Shown piece after piece: positions 50,423 through 58,362 of a stretch of DNA of 64,000 bases. The stretch is from Candidatus Onthenecus intestinigallinarum. GTDB taxonomy: Bacteria; Bacillota; Clostridia; Christensenellales; Aristaeellaceae. The position numbers and the translations under genes are program-made. A model generated the notes under the pieces. That model made no database searches and was not told where the DNA came from. It saw only the letters and a list, made by a program, of their open reading frames with translations. Every line of letters starts with the position of its first letter. Positions within the stretch are counted from its first letter, which is position 1. Location of the stretch: assembly GCA_018713325.1 (NCBI GenBank), contig DVFJ01000001.1, positions 1-64,000 on the forward strand, written 5' to 3'.

Positions 50423-51313
50423 ATGAGATACGTAATTGTGACGGGACTTTCGGGCGCGGGCAAGACGGGCATGCTGCGCCACCTGGAGGACAGCGGGTTT
50501 CTGTGCGTGGACAACCTGCCGCCGATGATGATCCCCAAGTTTTTGGAGCTGTGCACCGCCTCGTCCACGCAGATCAAGGCGGTGGCGATGGCGGTGGATA
50601 TCCGCGGCGGCGCGTTCTTTGACGCGCGCTCGGTGTGCAATATCGTGGAGGACGCGCGCGCGGCGGGCTATCCGGTCGAGACGCTGTTTCTGGAGGCGTG
50701 CGACGACGCGCTCATCACCCGCTACAAGGAGACGCGGCGCGATCACCCGCTGGCGGGGCCGGACGTGTCGCTGACTGAGGCCATCGTCCGCGAGCGCGAG
50801 TTGCTCCAGCCGCTGCGCGAGACGGCCACCTATGTGCTGGACACCTCCGGCCTGCGCCCGCGCCAGGCCGCGCAGCGCGCGGACAAGATGCTCTTTGCGG
50901 CGGGCGAAGAGGGCCCGCGCATGATGATCGAGATCCTGTCCTTCGGGTTCAAGCGCGGCATCCCGCGCGAGAGCGACCTGGTGTGGGACGTGCGCTTTTT
51001 GCCCAATCCCTTCTATATGCCCGACATCTGCATGTACACCGGCCTGGAGGCGCCTGTGCGCGACTTCGTGCTGGACAGCCCCGTCACGCAGGAGTTCTTG
51101 CAGCGGGTCGAGGGCCTGCTGGATTACCTGCTGCCCCACTACCGCGAGGAGGGCAAGCACCGGCTGATGATCTCCATCGGCTGCACGGGCGGCGCGCACC
51201 GCTCGGTGGCCATCGCGGAGGCGCTGGGCGCCTACCTGCGCGAAAAGGGCCTGCCCGTGGACGTCAACCACCGCGACATCGACCTGGAAAAGCTGCTGTG
51301 GCAGAGCAAGTGA
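50423..51313 (+). CDS. rapZ: RapZ/YvcJ nucleotide-binding protein
   Basis: A 296-residue P-loop protein. Walker A is GLSGAGKTGM at residues 8-17; CVDNLPPMMIP is conserved; the C-terminal domain has SFGFKRGIPRESDLVWDVRFLPNPF and ISIGCTGGAHRSVAIAE. E. coli RapZ binds small RNA and GlcN6P to guide RNase E; in Firmicutes (YvcJ) the role is unclear but tied to wall metabolism and competence. GAGGAG precedes the ATG. It lies 7 bases after murB and 31 before whiA; yvcK, usually between rapZ and whiA, is absent. Confidence 0.96.
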   Translation: MRYVIVTGLSGAGKTGMLRHLEDSGFLCVDNLPPMMIPKFLELCTASSTQIKAVAMAVDIRGGAFFDARSVCNIVEDARAAGYPVETLFLEACDDALITRYKETRRDHPLAGPDVSLTEAIVRERELLQPLRETATYVLDTSGLRPRQAAQRADKMLFAAGEEGPRMMIEILSFGFKRGIPRESDLVWDVRFLPNPFYMPDICMYTGLEAPVRDFVLDSPVTQEFLQRVEGLLDYLLPHYREEGKHRLMISIGCTGGAHRSVAIAEALGAYLREKGLPVDVNHRDIDLEKLLWQSK

Positions 51314-51344
51314 GCCGGGCCGCCCGACGAAGGAGGCTTGGGAC

Positions 51345-52313
51345 ATGTCGTTTTCATCGGATACAAAGGATGAACTGGCCCGCATCGAGCCCGAGAGCGT
51401 GTGCTGCATGCTCGCGGAGCTGGCGGCCATCGTCTCCATCGGCGGCACAATCGGCCTGATGAGCGCCGGGCGCATGCGCCTGACCGTCGAGAGCGAAAAC
51501 GCCGCCACCGCGCGGCGCGTCTACTCGCTGTTCAAGCGCCTGTTCGACGTGCGCGCCGAGCTGACCACGCTGCGCCACACGCGCCTGGGCGGGCGTAACA
51601 CCTACCGGCTCACGCTGCACGGGGACGAGGCGGCCTTCGTGCTGGAGGGCTGCGGCATCCTGCGCCGCAGCGAGCAGGGACACATCGGCATCCGCCGCAC
51701 GATCCCCAAGGAGATCGTCAGCCGCCGCTGCTGCCGGCGCGCGTTCGTGCGCGGCGCGTTCCTGGCGGGCGGCTCCATCGCCAACCCCGAGCGCGAGTAT
51801 CACCTGGAGTTCGTGCTCGGCGACGAGGGCTTCGCCGCGTCGCTGCTGCGCTTTTTGACCAAGTACGACCTGAACGTCAAGGCCGTCTCGCGCAAGGGCG
51901 CGTATGTGCTCTACCTGAAGGAGGGCGACCAGATCGTCACGTTGCTCTCGCTCATGGGCGCGCACAGCGCCCTGTGCGAGCTGGAGAACATCCGCATCCA
52001 GAAGGACATCCGCAACAACGTCAACCGCGTCGTCAACTGCGACAGCGCCAACCTGCAAAAGACGCTGGACGCCTCCACCCGGCAGGTGGAGGCCATCGAG
52101 TACATCCGCGACCACTACGGGCTGGACAACCTGCCGCCGCTGCTGGGCGAGGTGGCGCGGCTGCGGCTGGACTACCGCGAGGTCTCGCTGCAGGAACTGG
52201 GCGAGATGCTCACCCCGCCGGTGGGCAAGTCGGGCGTGAACCACCGCCTGCGCAGGCTGTGCGAGCTGGCGCAGGCGCTGAGGCAAAAGAGCGAAGGAGG
52301 AAACCCAACATGA
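51345..52313 (+). CDS. whiA: WhiA DNA-binding regulator
   Basis: A 322-residue WhiA. The N-terminal LAGLIDADG-like domain contains RAFVRGAFLAGGSIANP and YHLEFV; the C-terminal helix-turn-helix holds LPPLLGEVARLRLDYREVSLQELGEML followed by GKSGVNHRLRRL. In Streptomyces it controls sporulation genes; in Bacillus it affects division and nucleoid organisation. GAAGGAGG precedes the ATG. The stop overlaps the crh start (ATGA). Confidence 0.96.
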   Translation: MSFSSDTKDELARIEPESVCCMLAELAAIVSIGGTIGLMSAGRMRLTVESENAATARRVYSLFKRLFDVRAELTTLRHTRLGGRNTYRLTLHGDEAAFVLEGCGILRRSEQGHIGIRRTIPKEIVSRRCCRRAFVRGAFLAGGSIANPEREYHLEFVLGDEGFAASLLRFLTKYDLNVKAVSRKGAYVLYLKEGDQIVTLLSLMGAHSALCELENIRIQKDIRNNVNRVVNCDSANLQKTLDASTRQVEAIEYIRDHYGLDNLPPLLGEVARLRLDYREVSLQELGEMLTPPVGKSGVNHRLRRLCELAQALRQKSEGGNPT

Positions 52314-52576
52314 TCCGCAAAGAAGTGACCATCAAGGGCGCGGAGGGCCTGCAGGCGCGCGCCGCGGCGATGCTCGTGCAGACGGCCTGCCGCTACACCG
52401 CGCGCATCCTGATCGAGATGGGCTCCAAGACGATCAACGCCAAGTCGATGATGGGCGTGCTCTCCTTGGGCGTCGGGCCGGACGGGCGGATCCTGCTGCT
52501 GATCGACGGCGAGGACGAGCAGGCCGCGCTGGCGGCGATCACAGGGCTCATCGACGCCGGGTTCAAGGCCGGCTGA
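52310..52576 (+). CDS. crh: Crh-like HPr protein lacking the phospho-histidine
   Basis: An 88-residue HPr-fold protein. In PTS HPr the active residue is His15 in GLHARPA; here it is Gln15 (GLQARAA), exactly as in Bacillus Crh, so it cannot carry PEP-derived phosphate to sugar transporters. Ser46 (NAKSMMGVLSLGV), the HPrK/P site, is kept. The likely role is regulatory: binding CcpA or enzymes when Ser46 is phosphorylated. The gene order whiA-crh is the same as in Bacillus (yvcL-crh). GAAGGAGG lies eight bases before the ATG; overlap with whiA is four bases. Confidence 0.9.
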   Translation: MIRKEVTIKGAEGLQARAAAMLVQTACRYTARILIEMGSKTINAKSMMGVLSLGVGPDGRILLLIDGEDEQAALAAITGLIDAGFKAG

Positions 52577-52595
52577 TCTCAGGCCAAAATCCCCC

Positions 52596-52624
52596 TTGCA
52601 ATTTCTCCCGCGTGCGGGTATAAT
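52596..52624 (+). promoter_or_regulatory. Promoter of proS
   Basis: TTGCAA-17 bp-TATAAT, upstream of the T-box leader. Confidence 0.82.
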
Positions 52625-52629
52625 AGCCT

Positions 52630-52862
52630 CACACACAGGCGAAGACGGAGAACGGCGAAGCTTGCGGCGGCAAAGAGAGCGCGGCCCATCGGCTGAAAGG
52701 CGCGCGCGCATGCGGCCTCGCCTCCGGCCTCCATCATGCCCCGGCGCCAAGAACGCCGGCGTGCCCCCGCGTTAAGGGGATCGAGCGGGCGCGTCGCGCC
52801 AAGCCGGGTGGTACCGCGAAGATGACCTTCCTTCGTCCCTGCATGGGGCGAAGGTTTTTTTC
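52630..52862 (+). promoter_or_regulatory. T-box riboswitch controlling proS
   Basis: The invariant T-box sequence GGGTGGTACCGCG is at 52806-52818; its TGGT can pair with the ACCA end of uncharged tRNA-Pro. It is followed by the terminator CCTTCGTCCC/GGGGCGAAGG with a run of seven T, which competes with the antiterminator. The upstream 170 bases form the large stem I region, rich in GC hairpins. A Pro (CCN) specifier is expected, but I could not place it with confidence. Together with the coding leader-free gap this accounts for the whole 316-base space before proS. Confidence 0.93.
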
Positions 52863-52892
52863 TTTACCGACAGCGACGAGGAGGAACCCCCT

Positions 52893-54335
52893 ATGGCCAA
52901 GAAGAACGATCAGGAGTTCGTCAAGCACATCACCCCCCGCAGCGAGAACTTCTCGCAGTGGTATACCGACGTCGTGCTGCAGGCAGACCTGATGGACTAC
53001 ACGCCCGTGCGCGGCTGCATGGCGATCAAGCCCTACGGCTACGGCATCTGGGAGCTGATCCAGAAGGAGCTGGACGCCCGCTTCAAGGCGACCGGCCACG
53101 AGAACGTGTCCATGCCCATGCTGATCCCCGAGAGCCTGCTGCTCAAGGAGGCCGACCACGTCGAGGGCTTCGCGCCCGAGGTCGCCTGGGTCACCCAGGG
53201 CGGCACCGAGCCCCTGCAGGAGCGCCTGGCCGTGCGCCCCACCAGCGAGACCATCTTCTGCACGATGTATTCGAAGTGGGTGCAGTCCTGGCGCGACCTG
53301 CCCCTCAAGTACAACCAGTGGTGCTCGGTCATGCGCTGGGAGAAGACGACGCGCCCCTTCCTGCGCACGGCGGAGTTCCTCTGGCAGGAGGGCCACACCG
53401 TGCACGCCACCGCCGAGGAGGCCCAGGAGGAGACGATGCAGATGCTGCACGTCTACCATGAGTTCTGCGAGAACGTGCTGGCCGTGCCCGTCTACTCCGG
53501 CCAGAAGAGCGACAAGGAGAAGTTCGCCGGCGCACGCGCGACCTACAGCGTCGAGGCGATGATGCAGGACGGCAAGGCGCTGCAGAGCGGCACGAGCCAC
53601 AACTTCGGCACGAACTTCGCCGAGCCCTTTGAGATCACCTACCTGTCCAAGGACGGCAAGCTCGAGTACTGCCACGAGACGAGCTGGGGCGTGTCCACGC
53701 GCCTGATCGGCGCGATCATCATGACCCACGGCGACGAGCGCGGCCTCAAGCTGCCTCCCAAGGTCGCGCCCATCCAGGCCGTCATCCTGCCCATCGCCGC
53801 GCACAAGGGCGGCGTCATGGAAAAGTGCCAGGAGATCCGGGATCAGCTGGCCGCTGCCGGCATCCGCGTGCGCCTGGACGACCGCGACAACGTCTCCGCG
53901 GGCTGGAAGTTCAACGAGTGGGAGCTCAAGGGCGTGCCCGTGCGCCTGGAGGTCGGCCCCCGCGACCTGGAGGCGGGACAGGTGCTGTGCGTGCGCCGCG
54001 ACACGTTCGAGAAGAAGCCCCTGCCCCTGGACGGCCTGGCGGGCGCCGTCAAGGCCACGCTGGAGGACGTGCACCGCAACATGTTCGAGATCGCCCGCGC
54101 GTTCCGCGACGAGCACACGAAGGTCGTGCACAACATGGACGAGCTGACGGCGCAGGTCGACGGCGGCTATGCCAAGGCCATGTGGTGCGGCGATCAGGCC
54201 TGCGAGGACCGGATCAAGGAGCTGACCGGCGCGACCAGCCGCAACATGCCCTTTAACCAGACGCCCGTGGGCGACACGTGCGTGTGCTGCGGCAAGAAGG
54301 CCGACAAGGTCATGTACTTCGCCAAGGCGTACTGA
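52893..54335 (+). CDS. proS: Prolyl-tRNA synthetase (archaeal/eukaryal-type)
   Basis: A 480-residue class II synthetase joining proline to tRNA-Pro. It is the short ProS type without the editing insert. Class II motifs: motif 1 MAIKPYGYGIWELIQKELD, motif 2 NQWCSVMRWEKTTRPFLRTAEFLWQEGHT, motif 3 TRLIGAIIMTHGDERGLKLPP. The anticodon domain follows (QAVILPIAAHKGG), then the C-terminal zinc domain with CGDQAC and CVCCGKK, ending in Tyr as in ProS of this type. GAGGAGG precedes the ATG. Expression is set by the T-box leader. Confidence 0.97.
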   Translation: MAKKNDQEFVKHITPRSENFSQWYTDVVLQADLMDYTPVRGCMAIKPYGYGIWELIQKELDARFKATGHENVSMPMLIPESLLLKEADHVEGFAPEVAWVTQGGTEPLQERLAVRPTSETIFCTMYSKWVQSWRDLPLKYNQWCSVMRWEKTTRPFLRTAEFLWQEGHTVHATAEEAQEETMQMLHVYHEFCENVLAVPVYSGQKSDKEKFAGARATYSVEAMMQDGKALQSGTSHNFGTNFAEPFEITYLSKDGKLEYCHETSWGVSTRLIGAIIMTHGDERGLKLPPKVAPIQAVILPIAAHKGGVMEKCQEIRDQLAAAGIRVRLDDRDNVSAGWKFNEWELKGVPVRLEVGPRDLEAGQVLCVRRDTFEKKPLPLDGLAGAVKATLEDVHRNMFEIARAFRDEHTKVVHNMDELTAQVDGGYAKAMWCGDQACEDRIKELTGATSRNMPFNQTPVGDTCVCCGKKADKVMYFAKAY

Positions 54336-54338
54336 GCA

Positions 54339-54367
54339 TTGACACCGGCGCGGGAGTGCGCTATACT
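54339..54367 (+). promoter_or_regulatory. Promoter of the ABC-F gene
   Basis: TTGACA-17 bp-TATACT, beginning four bases past the proS stop; near consensus. Confidence 0.9.
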
Positions 54368-54398
54368 GATAACAACCTGAACGATGGGAGCTGAGAAG

Positions 54399-54419
54399 AT
54401 GCGGAAGACTTCCTGCTGA
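54399..54419 (+). CDS. Leader peptide MRKTSC (attenuator)
   Basis: ATG CGG AAG ACT TCC TGC TGA, with GGAG eight bases upstream and a position 30 bases past the -10. An in-frame ATG 15 bases earlier would give an 11-residue version. Its codons lie inside arm A of an attenuator, so stalling of a drug-bound ribosome here would change the RNA fold downstream. Leader peptides of this kind precede several ABC-F genes. Confidence 0.7.
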   Translation: MRKTSC

Positions 54420-54553
54420 TGTGCCCTCGGCGCAGCGCGGCGTAAAGCCGTCTGTTTGCGCTGTCCGCACGCAGGAAGCCGCCGCCTCTTCCCGGCTTTT
54501 TTGCGCCCTTTTTGCACGCACAAGGCCGCGGGGAGCCATGCTTCCTGCGGCCT
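54409..54553 (+). promoter_or_regulatory. Transcription attenuator of the ABC-F gene
   Basis: Arm A CTTCCTGC (54409-54416, within the leader codons) can pair with arm B GCAGGAAGC (54471-54479). Arm B can instead pair with arm C GCTTCCTGC (54540-54548). Between B and C lies a terminator-like hairpin AAGCCG/CGGCTT followed by TTTTTT (54476-54502) that uses part of arm B. A second hairpin AAGGCCGC/GCGGCCTT (54522-54553) overlaps arm C. The mutually exclusive pairings are typical of leader-controlled readthrough. Confidence 0.68.
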
Positions 54554-54579
54554 TCTTCATGCAAAAGGGGGAACGCTTT

Positions 54580-56082
54580 ATGGCCTTGATCGACGTATCC
54601 CATCTGACGTTCGGCTATGAGGGCAGCTTTGAAAACGTGTTCGAAGATGTGTCCTTCCAGATCGACACCACCTGGCGCCTGGGCTTCACGGGCCGCAACG
54701 GACGCGGCAAGACGACCTTTCTACGCCTGCTGACGGGCGCGTATCCCTACCGTGGCACGATCACCGCCCCGGCGGCGTTTGACTACTTCCCGCCCGACCT
54801 GCCCGACGAGCGCATGACCGCCATGCAGGCCGCGCGCGCCCTTGCGCCGGGACTGGAGGACTGGCAACTTGAGCGCGAGACCGGGCTGCTGGGCGTACAG
54901 GCGCAGGCGCTCGCGCGCCCGATGTCCACGCTCTCCGGCGGCGAACGCACGAAAGTGCTCCTGGCGCTGATGTTTCTGCGCGCGGGGAGCTTTCCGCTCA
55001 TCGACGAGCCGACCAACCACCTGGACATGCGCGCCCGCGCGCAGGTGGCCGCCTACCTGCGGCGCAAGGACGGGTTCATCCTCGTCTCGCACGACCGGGC
55101 GTTTCTGGACGCATGCGTGGACCGCGTGCTCTACCTGGGGCGCACGGGCGTGGAGGTGGCGGCGTGCGACTTTTCGACCTTCCTGCAAAACCGCGCGCAG
55201 CGCGAGCAGTACGAGCGCACGCAGAGCGAGCGGCTGCGCCGCGAGGTCGCGCGCCTGTCGCAGGCGGCGCGCGATACGGCGGGCTGGTCCGACGCGCTGG
55301 AGCGCACGAAGAACAGCGCGGGCGACAGCGGCTATGTCGGGCACAAGTCCGCCAAGATGATGCGCCGCGCCAAGAACGCCGAGCGCCGCCGGGAGCGCGC
55401 GCTGGAGGACAAGAAGGGGCTGCTGCGCGAGGTGGAGGAGGCGCCGCCCCTGACGATGCACCCGCTCGCCTTTCGCCAGGAGCGCCTGGCCGAGGCGCTG
55501 GACCTGTGCGTGCGCTACGACGGGCGCGAGGTGACGCGGGACGTGCGCTTCACGCTGCGGCGCGGCGGGCGCGTCGCGTTGCAGGGCCCCAACGGCTGCG
55601 GCAAGACGAGCATCCTGCGCCTGATCGCCGGCGAGGACGTGCCCCACGGCGGCGTGCTGCGCCTGGCCTCGGGCCTGCGCGTCTCCTACGTGCCCCAGGA
55701 CATGCGCTTTTTGTCCGGCTCGCTGGCGGACTATGCCCGCGACTGCGGCGTGGACCTGACGCTGCTGCTGACCACGCTGCGCGCGCTCGACTTTGCCCGC
55801 GAGCTGTTCGAACGCGACATGCGCGGCTTCAGCGCCGGGCAGAAGAAGAAGGTGCTCCTCGCCCGCAGCCTGTGCGAGGAGGCGCACCTGTTCGTCTGGG
55901 ATGAGCCGCTCAACTACATCGATCTGTACTCGCGCATGCAGCTGGAGGCGCTCATCGCCCAAAGACAGCCGTCCATGGTCTTCGTCGAGCACGACCGTGC
56001 GTTTGTGGACGCGGTCGCGACCGAGCGCGTGACGCTGCAGGCCGAGGTCATCCCTTCTCCACCAGGCGCAGGTTCACGCTGA
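54580..56082 (+). CDS. ABC-F protein, Lsa-type ribosomal protection candidate
   Basis: A 500-residue soluble protein with two ATPase domains and no membrane part. Domain 1: GRNGRGKTT, signature LSGGERTKV, LIDEPTNHLD. Domain 2: GPNGCGKTS, FSAGQKKKV, WDEPLNYIDLYSR. The linker (about 205-305) is charged and helical, as needed to reach the ribosomal exit site. WDEPLNYID is typical of the Lsa/Vga/Sal branch, which displaces lincosamides, pleuromutilins and streptogramin A from the ribosome; resistance here is a prediction only. AAAAGGGGG lies eight bases before the ATG. It overlaps the convergent gerAC by 35 bases. Confidence 0.88.
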   Translation: MALIDVSHLTFGYEGSFENVFEDVSFQIDTTWRLGFTGRNGRGKTTFLRLLTGAYPYRGTITAPAAFDYFPPDLPDERMTAMQAARALAPGLEDWQLERETGLLGVQAQALARPMSTLSGGERTKVLLALMFLRAGSFPLIDEPTNHLDMRARAQVAAYLRRKDGFILVSHDRAFLDACVDRVLYLGRTGVEVAACDFSTFLQNRAQREQYERTQSERLRREVARLSQAARDTAGWSDALERTKNSAGDSGYVGHKSAKMMRRAKNAERRRERALEDKKGLLREVEEAPPLTMHPLAFRQERLAEALDLCVRYDGREVTRDVRFTLRRGGRVALQGPNGCGKTSILRLIAGEDVPHGGVLRLASGLRVSYVPQDMRFLSGSLADYARDCGVDLTLLLTTLRALDFARELFERDMRGFSAGQKKKVLLARSLCEEAHLFVWDEPLNYIDLYSRMQLEALIAQRQPSMVFVEHDRAFVDAVATERVTLQAEVIPSPPGAGSR

Positions 56083-57232
56083 CCTGCAGGCCCGCGGAGG
56101 CGTAGATCGACTTCCAGTCCGTCGCCTCCCACGCCTCGATCGTCGCGCAGCGGCGGATCGCCAGGCGTCCAAAGCCCGCGCAGTCGCTGCCCAGCTGCTG
56201 CACGCGCTGGAGCACCGCCAGCAGCTCGGACTCCAGCTGCGCGCGCAGCGCCTGCTCGTCCGCGTCGGCGGGCAGCGTCTTCTCCGCTTTCAGATAGACC
56301 TGCGCCGAGAGCACCGCGCGTGCGCCGTCCTGCGAGAGGCTCAGGCGGTTGCGCCCGGCCTGACGCAGCGTGTATTCCTCGCCGCCCAGAAAGTACGGAC
56401 ATTGGTCGAATGCGCCCGTCAGCATGCGCAGCAGCTGCACCTGCGCGCCCGTCAGCAAGCCCGTCATCCGCTGGCCCGAAAAGACCGCCGCGCCCATGTA
56501 CTCCACCCTGCCCACACTCTCGCGCGGCAGCTCGCCCGCCATCGCGTCCAGCGGGTTGGCCTTGGCCTGCGCCTGCGGGGCGTCCTCCTCCTGCACGGCC
56601 GCATAGATCACCGCCGGATCGCCCACGCGCACCGTCATCGTGCGCATGACGTCGCCCAGGCGACTGCTGGGGATGTAGCCCAGGCCGTCGTAGTAGGCGA
56701 ACATCGTCTCCAGGTAGCGCGACAGCCGCGAGCCGATATACGGTCGCTGGGACGCGATCAGCTCGCGCGCGTCGCCCTGGCTGATGACCAGGTATGCGCT
56801 CTCCTCCGCCTCGCAGGAGGCCTGCAGCTGCATAAGCAGCGGATAGAAGGCGTCCGTGCGCGCGATCTCCTCGCTGATGACGACCACGCGCAGGTGCGAC
56901 AGGCTCAGCTTGCGCGGCACGCTGGCGGTCATCAGCGAGAGCGCGTGCGGATAGTCCTCGCCCGTCGCTGAGACGATCAGGTAGCCGTTCTGCGAGAGCT
57001 TTGCGCCACCCCCGTCCGATTCGCCGCCAGAACCGCCGCTCTGACCGCCGCCCTCGTCCGTGGCGCCGCCGCCCGAGAGCAGCTGCACGCTCAGGCGGAT
57101 CTGTCCGGCCGGCGTGCGGTCGACGGCCATGGCCAGCGCGAAGGCGTGCTCCTCCAATTCCATGCCGTCCGTGCAGCCGCTCAGCAGCGGCAGCAGCAGC
57201 GCGAGCAGCGCCGCGATGCAAAGCCGCCTCAT
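56048..57232 (-). CDS. gerAC: Spore germination lipoprotein GerAC
   Basis: A 394-residue Ger(x)C-family protein. The signal peptide ends in lipobox LLSGC with Cys20 as anchor; then MELEEHAFALAMAVDRT, the start of the conserved N domain, a Gly/Ser-rich insert (about 55-75), SLSHLRVVVISEEIAR, and the C-terminal ASAGLQVSVNLRLVEKG. It is the C subunit of a germinant receptor at the spore inner membrane. GGGGGAGG precedes the ATG, which overlaps the gerAB stop by four bases. Its last 35 bases overlap the end of the convergent ABC-F gene. Confidence 0.9.
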   Translation of the reverse strand: MRRLCIAALLALLLPLLSGCTDGMELEEHAFALAMAVDRTPAGQIRLSVQLLSGGGATDEGGGQSGGSGGESDGGGAKLSQNGYLIVSATGEDYPHALSLMTASVPRKLSLSHLRVVVISEEIARTDAFYPLLMQLQASCEAEESAYLVISQGDARELIASQRPYIGSRLSRYLETMFAYYDGLGYIPSSRLGDVMRTMTVRVGDPAVIYAAVQEEDAPQAQAKANPLDAMAGELPRESVGRVEYMGAAVFSGQRMTGLLTGAQVQLLRMLTGAFDQCPYFLGGEEYTLRQAGRNRLSLSQDGARAVLSAQVYLKAEKTLPADADEQALRAQLESELLAVLQRVQQLGSDCAGFGRLAIRRCATIEAWEATDWKSIYASAGLQVSVNLRLVEKG

Positions 57233-58362
57233 GCGCCGGCCTCCCCCGCGGGCTGACGCCTTGCGAGAAAGGGCAGCCACACGACGGCGAGCGCGGCCGC
57301 GTAGCGCCAAGGCATGGCCGCCAGCAGCCACGAGAGGCCCAGGCGCGAGCGCAGCAGCCCTGCGGCGGTCAGCAGTGCGAACGCCAGCGCGAAGGCAAGG
57401 CGGTCGCGCCGTCCGCGCATGGCCCGCGAGAGCGCATGCGCGGCGAAGAGCAGCGCGCCGCAGGCGGCGATCAGCAGCGCCGTCAGCTGCAGAACCGTCA
57501 CCATCCGGTAGAGGATGCCGTTGTACAGCGCCGGTCGGCCCTGCAGCACCATGCGCGCGCCCCATCCCCCGGCAAGCGGCCACAGGCTGTAGGGCGTGGA
57601 CAGCGACAGGCCCAGCAGCAGCAGCACGGCGAGCAGGTGCCCCGATAGGCAGTAGCCGCAGGTCTCCCGCGCGCGTACCTGCGGTAGCTGCCGCACGCCG
57701 CCGGGCAGGAACCCGGCCGCCAGCGCGCACGCGCCGGCGCCCAGGCTGCCCGCGCCCAGCCGGAGACTCTCACGCACGCCATGCCCCGCCAGCGGGTACA
57801 GATTTTCAATCGGCCGGCCCCACAGCGACCAGGCCATGAGCAACAGCAGTAGTATGGGCAGCGTGCGGCGCAGCAGAAACGCCAGACGCTGCATGCCCGT
57901 CAGGCCCGCATAGGCTGACAGCAGCAGCGCCGTGAGCGCCATCAGCACGATGACGCGCTCGTCCGTCTGCGGAAGCAGCGAGGCGTGCGTCAGCTCCGTC
58001 AGGCCGTACAGCGCAGCCGCCGCATCCAGCAGCAGCGTCAGCCCGCACAGCGCGCACAGGGCAAGCGCCACGGGTGCGGGCAGCGCTGCCAGAGCGACGT
58101 CCGCCAGTTCGCGCCCGTCCGCCTCGCGGCGCATGCGCGCGATGGGCAGCGTCAGCAGCAGCGCGCCCGCCGGGCACAGCAGCGCCGACCACCACAGCGC
58201 GCCGCCGGCATCCGGCAGCATGCGGCCCGTTCCGTCCAGAAACAGCTGGCATGCGGCCATCGTGCCCACCAGCGCGCCCTGCGCCCGCGCCGAGGCGTGC
58301 GTCCGCTGCTCGCTGCGCGCCGTGCGCGCGTCCGCACGCCGTTTGCGCCTCTGTACGATCAT
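57229..58362 (-). CDS. gerAB: Spore germination permease-like protein GerAB
   Basis: A 377-residue, about ten-helix membrane protein of the GerAB/spore permease family (amino acid-polyamine transporter fold). It starts with a basic cytoplasmic tail (QRRKRRADARTARSEQ), then GALVGTMAACQLFLDGTGRMLPDAGG. Later helices include ERVIVLMALTALLLSAYAGLTGMQRLAF and ENLYPLAGHGVRESLRLG, which fit GerAB. It is the germinant-binding subunit. Divergent in sequence, so the call rests largely on position between gerAA and gerAC. ATG overlaps the gerAA stop by four bases; AAGGGGGG upstream. Confidence 0.82.
   Translation of the reverse strand: MIVQRRKRRADARTARSEQRTHASARAQGALVGTMAACQLFLDGTGRMLPDAGGALWWSALLCPAGALLLTLPIARMRREADGRELADVALAALPAPVALALCALCGLTLLLDAAAALYGLTELTHASLLPQTDERVIVLMALTALLLSAYAGLTGMQRLAFLLRRTLPILLLLLMAWSLWGRPIENLYPLAGHGVRESLRLGAGSLGAGACALAAGFLPGGVRQLPQVRARETCGYCLSGHLLAVLLLLGLSLSTPYSLWPLAGGWGARMVLQGRPALYNGILYRMVTVLQLTALLIAACGALLFAAHALSRAMRGRRDRLAFALAFALLTAAGLLRSRLGLSWLLAAMPWRYAAALAVVWLPFLARRQPAGEAGA

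Noticed and set aside
52734-54560. A minus-strand open frame opposite proS
   Set aside because: It crosses the T-box terminator and the ABC-F leader; the plus strand encodes complete ProS motifs.
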